Positions 18,757 through 26,800 of a stretch of DNA of 64,000 nt are shown here, in pieces. The stretch is taken from the NCBI RefSeq assembly GCF_019355395.1, contig NZ_CP048829.1:2335001-2399000 (forward strand). Direction: 5' to 3'. Every line of letters starts with the position of its first letter. The first letter of the stretch is position 1. The notes below the pieces were generated by a model, which did no database searches, was not told where the DNA came from, and saw nothing but the letters and a program-made list of their open reading frames with translations. This stretch comes from Chordicoccus furentiruminis. Lineage in GTDB: Bacteria; Bacillota; Clostridia; Lachnospirales; Lachnospiraceae. Position numbers and translations under genes: made by a program.

Positions 18757-19257
18757 TCACGATTTGTCCTTCCAGTGCAGATGGTGCAGCGCGCCGTTCA
18801 GCGTAAGACCCTGGAATCCATTCTGACGAAGGGCTTCGTAGAGCACGATCGCGGCTGAATTGCACAAATTCAGCGAGCGCGTGTCGCCGTACATCGGAAT
18901 CCGGATGCAGTCGTTCTCGTGGTCGACGAGGATCTCTTCCGGGATGCCGCGGCTCTCTGGACCGAACATCAGGAAATCGTCCGGCCCGTAATGGACGTCC
19001 GTGTAGAGCTGGTGTGCCTTCGTCGTCGCCATCCAGATTTTCGCGCCGGCGTTTATGCGGAGAAAATCGTCATAGCAGTCGTAGACATGCAGGTCGAGCT
19101 TCGGCCAGTAGTCAAGTCCTGCCCGCTGGATTTCCTTCTGGCTTAAGAGGAAGCCGAGCGGGCGGATCAGATGAAGCGCAGCGCCTGCTGCCACGCACGT
19201 GCGGCCGATGTTGCCGGTATTGTAGGGAATTTCCGGTTCGTAGAGGACGATGTTCAT
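18757..19257 (-). CDS. trmL: tRNA (cytidine/uridine-2'-O-)-methyltransferase
   Basis: A 166-residue SPOUT (trefoil-knot) methyltransferase that 2'-O-methylates the wobble nucleotide 34 of tRNA-Leu isoacceptors. Diagnostic stretches are the N-terminal NIVLYEPEIPYNTGNIGRT, the knot motif FGPESRGIPEEIL and the C-terminal IPMYGDTRSLNLCNSAAIVL that binds SAM. The length is usual for TrmL, which consists of the knot domain alone. Its ATG overlaps the stop of the alcohol dehydrogenase gene (TAATG), so it is translated from the same mRNA as coaBC and that dehydrogenase. Confidence 0.93.
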   Translation of the reverse strand: MNIVLYEPEIPYNTGNIGRTCVAAGAALHLIRPLGFLLSQKEIQRAGLDYWPKLDLHVYDCYDDFLRINAGAKIWMATTKAHQLYTDVHYGPDDFLMFGPESRGIPEEILVDHENDCIRIPMYGDTRSLNLCNSAAIVLYEALRQNGFQGLTLNGALHHLHWKDKS

Positions 19258-20342
19258 TATTTCCTCCCGAAAAATGCAATCCGATGAAGCGTCTCACGGT
19301 CAACGGCAAAGGGGGCAGCGGCCAGCTTTGCGGGATTTCCGGCGAGTACGTCGACGGCGTGCTCAAGCTCTTCATCCGGAAGCGGGTCCGGGCCGCAGAC
19401 GGTGCGATAGAAGCTCTGCCAGTCGTCGAGCGACCTGAACCCGGCGAGAGTGAGCAGTTCGTCCCGGAGACCTGCGGATGCTTCACGAAGGTACCCTGCC
19501 TCGAAATAGCCGCATGCGCGGCCGTGGGCCATGTGGATCCGGTACGTGATTGGGTAGGAAAATCCGTGCGGAAGGGACGTACCGGTCTGGGCAATCGCCA
19601 TGCCGGCCATCGCGGAAGCTCTCATAAGTCCGGACCAGGAAGCCAGTTCATGGTCGCCGCTCTCAAGGAACGCGCGGTTATTGGCCCACTCACGAAGGCC
19701 CGCGTCCACGAACATCCGGCTGAGCGGCGTTGATTTTGCGTTGACCGCGCTCTCGAAGAGATGCGCGATCGCGTCGACGGCTGTATTTCTTATAAGAGAG
19801 AGCGGAGCCGATTCCAGGTACCGGCCGTCGATCAGAGCAAGAGCCGGGAAGATACGGTGGGAGATCGACTGCTTCGTCTCTTTGTCATGGCGCGTGAGCA
19901 CGGCGACCGGCGTCACTTCTGAACCGGTCCCGCAGGTCGTCGGGACAGCCGCGACCGGAAGCGCGTCGGACGGGCTTTCCGAATCGTAGAGGGCTGCGCC
20001 GTCTTCTTCCGGGTGGCGCATGAGGAGCGCGATCGCCTTCGCGGCGTCCATCGCGGAGCCGCCGCCGATTCCGATGACGAAGTCGGCGCCGTCGGCAAGT
20101 CCCTTTTCCCGCGCGCTAAGAATGGTCTCGACGGACGGGTTTTCCTCGATTTCATTGAAGAGTGTCCAGGAGATCCGGTGCTGACTGAGCGCATCTGTGA
20201 CATCGTCCAGTGCCCCGCACGCCTTTGCAGAGTGGCGGCCGGTGACGAGAAGGGCCTTTGTGCCGAGGCGCGCAAGGTCTGCGGCATGCATTTTCACACA
20301 TTGATCTTCATCCCATACACTGACAGGCATTTCAAGATGCAT
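19257..20342 (-). CDS. iron-containing alcohol dehydrogenase
   Basis: A 361-residue group III dehydrogenase. The N-terminal half holds the NAD(P)-binding signature IGIGGGSAMDAAKAIA and PTTCGTGSEVTP. The C-terminal helical half holds the metal ligands: Asp and His in TAVDAIAHLFES, His in LPHGFSYPIT and His in HMAHGRACGYF. The substrate alcohol or aldehyde cannot be predicted. It sits between coaBC (2-nt gap) and trmL (1-nt overlap), which suggests co-expression rather than a shared pathway. Length is slightly below the usual 380-390 residues. Confidence 0.9.
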   Translation of the reverse strand: MHLEMPVSVWDEDQCVKMHAADLARLGTKALLVTGRHSAKACGALDDVTDALSQHRISWTLFNEIEENPSVETILSAREKGLADGADFVIGIGGGSAMDAAKAIALLMRHPEEDGAALYDSESPSDALPVAAVPTTCGTGSEVTPVAVLTRHDKETKQSISHRIFPALALIDGRYLESAPLSLIRNTAVDAIAHLFESAVNAKSTPLSRMFVDAGLREWANNRAFLESGDHELASWSGLMRASAMAGMAIAQTGTSLPHGFSYPITYRIHMAHGRACGYFEAGYLREASAGLRDELLTLAGFRSLDDWQSFYRTVCGPDPLPDEELEHAVDVLAGNPAKLAAAPFAVDRETLHRIAFFGRK

Positions 20343-20344
20343 CT

Positions 20345-21574
20345 TTATCCTTCCTTTCCGGATTCGGTCCTTTTTTTACGCCGGATCGCGAGCAGCTCGT
20401 CGAGAAGCGCCTGTGCGGCGTCGTATTTGCTCATGAGCGGAAGCGCCCGTTCGTCCTCTGCACTGATCAGCGTGAGTACGTTCGTGCCGACTTCAAAGCC
20501 GGCGCCTTCTTCCTTCAGATTGTTGGCGGCGATCAGATCGACATGCTTCTTCGCGAGCTTTTTACGCGAATTTTCGATCATGTCGCGCGTCTCCATCGAG
20601 AAGCCGCAGAGCACCTGGCCGGGGCGGCGGTGGCTGCCGAGCCAGGCGAGGATATCGGTCGTCTCCTCGAGTGGAAGAGATGGGTGCGTGTCGCCGGATG
20701 TTTTCTTGATCTTGTCGCCGGAGACGCGCGCCGGGCGAAAATCCGCGACGGCTGCGGCCTTTATGACGAAATCCATGTCAGGCGCAAGATCGCGGACTGC
20801 GCAGAACATGTCTTCAGCGGAGACGATATCATAAGTCCGGACATAACCGGGTTTCGGAAGATGCACCGGGCCGGACACGAGCGTCACCTCGGCGCCGCGC
20901 GCGGCGGCCGCTTTCGCAATCGCATAGCCCATCCGGCCACTCGAGTGATTTGTGAGGAAGCGGACCGGGTCGATGGCCTCCTGCGTGGGTCCTGCCGTTA
21001 CGAGGACGCGGAGTCCCACCATGTCCTTTTCGTGCGAGACCGCATGGTCCACTGCCTCGAGGAGAACGGACGGATCGACAAGCTTTCCGGACCCGACCGC
21101 GCCGCAGGCGAGGCGGCCGCTTGCGGGACCGATGATCTCCCAGTCGTACGTGCGGAGAAGGTCGAGATTGTGCTGCGTCACCGGGTTTTCGTACATATTT
21201 GTGTTCATCGCCGGCGCGATGAGTTTCGGCGCCTTCGACGCGAGGACGGTTGTCGTCAGCATGTCATCCGCGAGACCGTTCGCAAATTTTGCGATCACGT
21301 TGGCTGTCGCCGGCGCGATGATGACCACGTCCGCCTTCTCCGCAAGCGAGATGTGCTCGATTTCCCAGGCGTGCTGGCGGTCGAATGTGTCCGTCACAGT
21401 CCGGTTGTGCGTCAGCGCGTCGAATGTCAGCGGCTGTACGAACTGTGTCGCGTTTGCCGTCATGATGACGTTCACGTCGGCGTGCTGTCTGACAAGCGCG
21501 GAGGCAAGTTCGCAGGCTTTGTACGCGGCGATGCCGCCGGTCACGCCGAGAAGCACGTGTTTTCCTTTCAGCAT
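20345..21574 (-). CDS. coaBC: bifunctional phosphopantothenoylcysteine decarboxylase/synthetase
   Basis: A 409-residue enzyme performing two consecutive steps of coenzyme A synthesis: joining cysteine to 4'-phosphopantothenate (CoaB, CTP-dependent) and decarboxylating the product (CoaC, FMN-dependent). The CoaC domain begins LLGVTGGIAAYKACELASAL, has the catalytic His in EIEHISLAEKAD, the APAMNTNMYENP loop and the active-site Cys in GRLACGAVGSGKL. The CoaB domain starts VLVTAGPTQEAIDPVRFLTN and continues SSGRMGYAIAKAAA. ATG 21574 follows GGGAGAA; a 33-codon upstream extension has no family similarity. It is first in a minus-strand unit with the dehydrogenase and trmL. Confidence 0.96.
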   Translation of the reverse strand: MLKGKHVLLGVTGGIAAYKACELASALVRQHADVNVIMTANATQFVQPLTFDALTHNRTVTDTFDRQHAWEIEHISLAEKADVVIIAPATANVIAKFANGLADDMLTTTVLASKAPKLIAPAMNTNMYENPVTQHNLDLLRTYDWEIIGPASGRLACGAVGSGKLVDPSVLLEAVDHAVSHEKDMVGLRVLVTAGPTQEAIDPVRFLTNHSSGRMGYAIAKAAAARGAEVTLVSGPVHLPKPGYVRTYDIVSAEDMFCAVRDLAPDMDFVIKAAAVADFRPARVSGDKIKKTSGDTHPSLPLEETTDILAWLGSHRRPGQVLCGFSMETRDMIENSRKKLAKKHVDLIAANNLKEEGAGFEVGTNVLTLISAEDERALPLMSKYDAAQALLDELLAIRRKKRTESGKEG

Positions 21575-21963
21575 AGAATTCTCCCAAATGTTCTGATCGT
21601 GTTCTGCCGAATCTTTCCTTTTGAATCGCGGCCGGGAAGCACCCTCCGGGCTGCCGGCCTTCAGGAAATGCATTTTTTATAAAACGCTCTTTCATGACGG
21701 TTGCAAATCGTCACCGGCTGCGTCATAATGAGCCTGCGCTATATCCGGATTGTCCGGAACAGCAGCAGAAGCATTTCTTACGAAATCACATCCTTATTCT
21801 ACTATCACGCCCGTACTTCTTCAAGGCGGCGCGCTCAGGCGACGGTGATCCGGCGGACACCGATCGGGACAGAGAGCACGCGGCGGATATACGGACGCAT
21901 TCGGTGTGGCTCCGCGACTTCTGCGCTGAAAATGCATCTGATTTCACCAGAAGAAAGGAGTCC
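21575..21963. other. 389-nt divergent control region between coaBC and the ECF S-component gene
   Basis: The self-complementary hexamer TTGCAA (21701-21706) can serve as -35 in both directions. Rightward it pairs with CATAAT (21724-21729) at 17 nt. Leftward it pairs with TATAAA (minus strand, 21681-21676) at 19 nt. A long plus-strand leader of about 230 nt follows, in which I recognise no known riboswitch and no gene. AAAGGAG at 21954-21960 belongs to the S-component gene. Confidence 0.45.
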
Positions 21964-22620
21964 ATGATGACAGATTCTGGCACACAGACAATTCCAAGAG
22001 TCAATCACGCAAATGTAAGGTCAAAGACGATCACGATGGTTCAGACTGCGCTTCTCGTCGCCGTCACGCTCGTGATGGGGACGACGCCGCTTGGCACGAT
22101 CCGTACGCCTTTCTTAAGCGCGTCGATCGTGACCGTTCCGGTTGCGATCGCCGCGATGACGGTCGGGTGGCAGGCATCGGCGATCTGCGGCGCGGTATTC
22201 GGCATCACGAGTTTTATCAACGCGGTGAACGGGACGAGTGGTCTTCTGACGACGCTCTTTACGGTGAACCCGTTCGGCGTCTTCGTGACGGCGGTCGTCG
22301 CCCGTGTGCTGATGGGAATTCTGGACGGCTTTTTTTTCCAGGGACTCTCCAAAGTCCAGGCGGCGCGCCCGGTCCGTTTCTATCTGACGGCCCTTGCGGC
22401 GCCGCTTCTCAACACGCTTTTCTTCATGGGATCGCTCGTTTTATTCTTCTATCACGCTGATTACATTCAGAACCTTGCGGCCGGACTTGGTGCTGTGAAT
22501 CCGATCAGTTTCATCGTCGCGCTGGTCGGGGTGCAGGGCGTGATTGAAGCTGTTGTCGGCTGTCTGCTCGCAGGCAGCGTGGGGATGGGACTCTCCCGTG
22601 CGCTCAGGATCAGCCGGTGA
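21964..22620 (+). CDS. panT: ECF transporter S component, probable pantothenate transporter
   Basis: A 218-residue integral membrane protein with about six hydrophobic segments, for example TMVQTALLVAVTLVMGTTPL, ASAICGAVFGITSFINAV and PISFIVALVGVQGVIEAVVG. This is the size and layout of substrate-binding S components of energy-coupling factor transporters, which share a separate EcfA-EcfA'-EcfT module (not in the window). Its position between coaBC and coaX makes pantothenate the likely substrate; that is inference from context plus resemblance to PanT. ATG 21964 follows GAAAGGAG by 3 nt, and a second ATG directly after it has better spacing. Confidence 0.82.
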   Translation: MMTDSGTQTIPRVNHANVRSKTITMVQTALLVAVTLVMGTTPLGTIRTPFLSASIVTVPVAIAAMTVGWQASAICGAVFGITSFINAVNGTSGLLTTLFTVNPFGVFVTAVVARVLMGILDGFFFQGLSKVQAARPVRFYLTALAAPLLNTLFFMGSLVLFFYHADYIQNLAAGLGAVNPISFIVALVGVQGVIEAVVGCLLAGSVGMGLSRALRISR

Positions 22621-22645
22621 AATGGATGAAAAGAGAGGCAATGGG

Positions 22646-23443
22646 ATGAACGTGCTGGCAGCGGACATCGGCAATTCGAATATTGTAGCCGGATTCTTTG
22701 ACGGGGACCGACTCGTGACGTCCGTCCGGATGCCGACGCAGCGGAAGTGGACGGCGCAGTCGATGCTGCGGGAGATGACCGAGGCGATGGCCCGCAAAGG
22801 TCTTGATCCGGACCATCTTAAAGGCGCGGGATCTGTCTTCTCATCCGTTGTGCCGGAGCTCGATGGAATGCTCACAGAGGCGCTCGCGCGAGGGACCGGG
22901 CACGTGCCGCTCAGGGCTCAGGCCTCTCTTGATGCCGGCTTTTCGACGGGACGGTACGACGTGTCTCTTCTTGGGACGGACCGGATCGTCGACATGGCGG
23001 CCGCGATGGCCTTCTACGGATCCCCGATCATGGTCTGCGACCTGGGAACGGCGACGACGGTCTCTGTTGTCGACCGGAAGAGACGCTTCGTCGGCGGGAT
23101 GATCGCCGCCGGTGTGCAGCTCGGTCTCGACGCGCTGGCGGAGCGGACCGCACAGCTTCCACAGCTTGAAGCGGAGGGGACGGACGTGCTGCTCGGAGAG
23201 GACACGATCGCATGTATGCGAAGCGGATCGGCAGCGGCGTGCGGGATTATGCTGGACGGAGCGGTGGAGCGCGCTGCGGAGGAGCTTCACGAGCCGGATC
23301 TTCGTCTTGTCGTGACCGGGGGACTTGGGAGACTCGTCCTGCCCTGGATACGGAGGCCGGTGACCTATGACCCGGACCTGCTCTTAAAGGGACTCCTCAT
23401 CTTGTATCGGAACAATGCGCCGGACGGGAAAGTGAAGGCCTGA
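22646..23443 (+). CDS. coaX: type III pantothenate kinase
   Basis: A 265-residue ASKHA-fold kinase phosphorylating pantothenate, the first committed step to coenzyme A. Motifs include the phosphate-binding AADIGNSNIVAGFFDG, LLGTDRIVDMAAAMAFYG (PAN motif with catalytic Asp), DLGTATTVSVVD and GGMIAAGVQLGLDAL. CoaX needs a monovalent cation and is not inhibited by CoA. ATG 22646 lies after AGAGAGG; an in-frame ATG at 22622 is possible but puts extra residues before the conserved beta strand. It follows the S component by 25 nt, so vitamin uptake and trapping by phosphorylation are co-expressed. Confidence 0.95.
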   Translation: MNVLAADIGNSNIVAGFFDGDRLVTSVRMPTQRKWTAQSMLREMTEAMARKGLDPDHLKGAGSVFSSVVPELDGMLTEALARGTGHVPLRAQASLDAGFSTGRYDVSLLGTDRIVDMAAAMAFYGSPIMVCDLGTATTVSVVDRKRRFVGGMIAAGVQLGLDALAERTAQLPQLEAEGTDVLLGEDTIACMRSGSAAACGIMLDGAVERAAEELHEPDLRLVVTGGLGRLVLPWIRRPVTYDPDLLLKGLLILYRNNAPDGKVKA

Positions 23444-23534
23444 CGGGAGAAAAACGGGAAGTGCATTTTCCGCATCGGGAAGCGTTCGCAGGCGGACCGG
23501 CTGGTCGGAATGAGAATTGCATGGAAAAATGCAC

Positions 23535-23564
23535 TTGACAGACGCCTTGTGCAGTCTACATAAT
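23535..23564 (+). promoter_or_regulatory. sigma-A promoter of the gltBD operon
   Basis: Perfect -35 TTGACA (23535-23540), an 18-nt spacer and CATAAT (23559-23564). The -35 overlaps the right arm of an inverted repeat with core TGCATTTT/AAAATGCA, a plausible repressor or activator site. Confidence 0.7.
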
Positions 23565-23661
23565 TATCGGAAACAGAAAATTGAGCCGCCGGGAGGATCC
23601 GGCGGGGAGAAGGCGGCGAGGGGGCTGCGCGTTTTTTGCGTACCCTTTTGCCGCCTTCACT

Positions 23662-23812
23662 GCGCATATACTGCGAGCTGCGCGCATTCGTGCCTGCTAT
23701 GGCAGGCACTCATCGCGGCTCACGCCGCATACTCCGTAAAAATGATGGCCTCTTTTGTGCAAGCACAGACGTCCCTCATTTTTACGGAGTGCGTGGCTCG
23801 CAGCTTACGCGC
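23662..23812 (+). repeat. long composite inverted repeat (about 150 nt) in the gltB leader
   Basis: Outer arms: GCGCATATACTGCGAGC (23662-23678) with GCTCGCAGCTTACGCGC (23796-23812), three mismatches. Inner arms: ACTCCGTAAAAATGA (23731-23745) with TCATTTTTACGGAGT (23776-23790), a perfect 15 bp. A separate 8-bp hairpin GTGCCTGC (23690-23697) with GCAGGCAC (23702-23709) sits in the left half. As RNA it would fold as a branched structure. It may be a miniature mobile repeat or a leader control element. Confidence 0.7.
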
Positions 23813-23897
23813 ACAATGACAGATGAACCAGCGTCGGCGCCGTCTTCCGATGGATGCGGACAGTATGGTTCGCGAATGGCTTAAAGGAGGAACGCCT

Positions 23898-26800
23898 ATG
23901 AATACAACGGCTCAAGGCCTTTACGATGCGAGAGCGGAGCACGACGCCTGCGGCATCGGTACGGTCGTCAACATCGACGGCCGTGCGGATTACCGGACGC
24001 TCGATGACGCGCTTTCCATCGTGGAGAAGCTGGAGCACCGTGCAGGTAAGGATGCGACCGGCAAGGTCGGCGACGGTGTCGGAATTCTGACGCAGATCCC
24101 GCATGATTTCTTTGTCCATGCGGCTGCGTCCTGCGGCATCACGCTCGGAGGACCCCGTGAATACGGTGTCGGCATGTTCTTCCTGCCGACGGACAAGCTG
24201 AAGAGGACATTCTCCATGAGGATGTTCGAGGTCATCGCGAAGAAGAACGGACTGCCTTTCCTCGGATGGAGAAAAGTGCCGGTCCATCCGGAAATCCTCG
24301 GAGAGATGGCACGGAACTGCATGCCGGAGATCATGCAGTGCTTCGTGGGGATGCCCGACCACTGCGAGAAGGGGATTGCATTTGACAGAAGACTTTATGT
24401 CTGCCGCCGTGAGTTCGAGCAGAGCTCTGAGGATACGTATATCTGTTCCTTCTCGTCGAGAACAATTGTCTACAAGGGTATGTTCCTCGTGAAGCAGCTG
24501 CGCGCGTTCTACGAGGACCTGCAGAGCCATGAATATAAGACGGCGATCGCAATGGTTCATTCCCGCTTCTCGACGAATACGACGCCGAGCTGGGAGCGGG
24601 CGCATCCGTACCGCATGATCGCGCACAACGGAGAGATCAACACGATCCGCGGCAACATCGACCGTATGCGTGCCCGTGAGGAGACGATGTCCTCACCGAT
24701 CCTTGAGAATGATGTCGACAAGGTCTTCCCGGTGATCCCGAAGTACGCCTCGGACTCCGCGATGCTCGACAATACGCTTGAATTCTTCTATCTGAACGGC
24801 ATGGATCTGCCGCTCGCGGTTATGATGCTGATTCCGGAGCCTTGGAAGCACAATCAGTTCATGAGCGAGGAGCGGAAGGACTTCTACCATTACTATGCGA
24901 CGATGATGGAACCGTGGGACGGTCCTGCCGCGATCCTGTTCACCGACGGCGACCTGGTCGGGGCGACGCTTGACCGCAACGGACTCCGCCCGTCCCGCTA
25001 CTACATCACGGATGACAACCGGCTGATCCTCGCATCCGAGGTCGGTGTGCTGGACATCGATCCGAAGCATGTCGTGAAGAAATCCCGCCTGACACCGGGC
25101 CGGATCCTTCTCGTGGACACGAAAAAGAAGCGGATCATCTCCGACGACGAGTGCAAGGATTATTATGCGAACCGCGCGCCGTACGGTGAGTGGCTCGACC
25201 AGAACCTGATGCATCTGGCAGGCCTTCCGATCCCGAACAAGAGCGTGCCGAAGTTCACGCAGGACATGCGCGACCGGATGTACAAGGTCTTCGGCTATAC
25301 ATATGAGGAAGTCGAGGACGCGATCCTTCCGATGGCGATGAACGGCGTCGAGCCGACCGCTTCGATGGGGCACGATGTGCCGCTGGCCGTGCTCTCCGAG
25401 AAGCATCAGCCGCTGTTTGACTACTTCAAGCAGCTCTTTGCGCAGGTGACGAACCCGCCGATCGACTCTCTCCGTGAGAAAGTCGTGACGGACACGACCG
25501 TCTACATCGGCTCCGACGGCAACTTGCTCGAGGAGAAGGGCGAGAACTGCCGTGTGCTCGAGGTCAACAACCCGATCCTGACCGGCGTCGACATGCTGAA
25601 GATCAAGGCTTTGAGTGAGCCGGGACTTCGCACTAAGGTGATCCCGATCCTCTATTACAAGCATACTTCGATTGAAAAGGCACTTGATGCGCTGAACATC
25701 TCGGTGGACCGCGCGTATGCGAACGGCTACAACATCATCGTGCTCAGCGACCGCGGCGTCGATGAGAACCACGTTGCGATCCCGTCACTTCTGGCGGTCT
25801 CTTCGGTTGAGCAGCATCTGGTCCGCACGAAGAAGAGAACGGCTGTCTCTCTGATTCTTGAGTCGGCGGAGCCGCGGGACGTCCATCAGATGGCCTGCCT
25901 GCTCGGTTTCGGCGCGCGTGCCATCAATCCGTACCTGGCCCACGAGTGCATCGCTGAGATGATCGGCCTCGGCCTCATCGACAAGGATGAGCACACCGCA
26001 ATCGATGACTACAACAAGGCACTCTTAAACGGCATCGTGAAGATCGCGGCGAAGATGGGCATCAGTACGCTGCAGTCGTATCAGTCTGCGAAGATCTTCG
26101 AGGCGATCGGCCTTTCGAAGGAAGTCACGGACCGGTACTTCACGGGCGTGGTCAGCCGCGTCGGCGGCATCGGGCTCGATGAGATCAATGAGGCTGTGAC
26201 GTACCGCCACGACCATGCATTTGACCCGCTGGGACTCGGAGTCGACACGACGCTCGACAGCATCGGGTTCCACAAGCTGAGAAGCGGCGCGGACAAGGAG
26301 GACCATCTCTACAATCCGCAGACGATCATCGCGCTCCAGCAGGCGACACAGCACGGCGACTACAAGCGCTTCAAGGAATATACGTCGATCATCGACAATG
26401 ACCGGCCGCACACGTTACGCGGACTTATGCAGTTCGTGCCGGCAGGAGATCCGGTTCCGATCGAAGAGGTCGAGCCGGCTTCGGAAATCGTGAAACGTTT
26501 CAAGACCGGCGCGATGTCCTTCGGCTCGCTTTCAAAGGAAGCGCATGAGACGATTGCGATCGCGATGAATACGATCGGCGGCAAGTCCAACACCGGCGAG
26601 GGCGGCGAGGATCCGGCCCGTTACGGGACGATCAAAAACAGTGCGATCAAACAGGTCGCATCCGGCCGTTTCGGTGTGACGAGTGCATACCTCAACAGTG
26701 CGAAGGAGATTCAGATCAAGATGGCTCAGGGCGCGAAGCCCGGCGAGGGCGGTAATCTGCCCGGCAAGAAGGTCTATCCGTGGGTCGCGAAAACACGTTA

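Larger units (their letters stand above)
23444..23897 (+). other. 454-nt regulatory leader before gltB
   Basis: This gap holds a promoter (23535-23564), an inverted repeat AAGTGCATTTT (23459-23469) and AAAATGCACTT (23527-23537) whose right arm runs into the -35, and a long palindromic element (23662-23812). The predicted leader is more than 300 nt. Short open frames here have no similarity I recognise and poor start contexts. No T-box or glutamine riboswitch consensus was found by eye. Confidence 0.6.
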
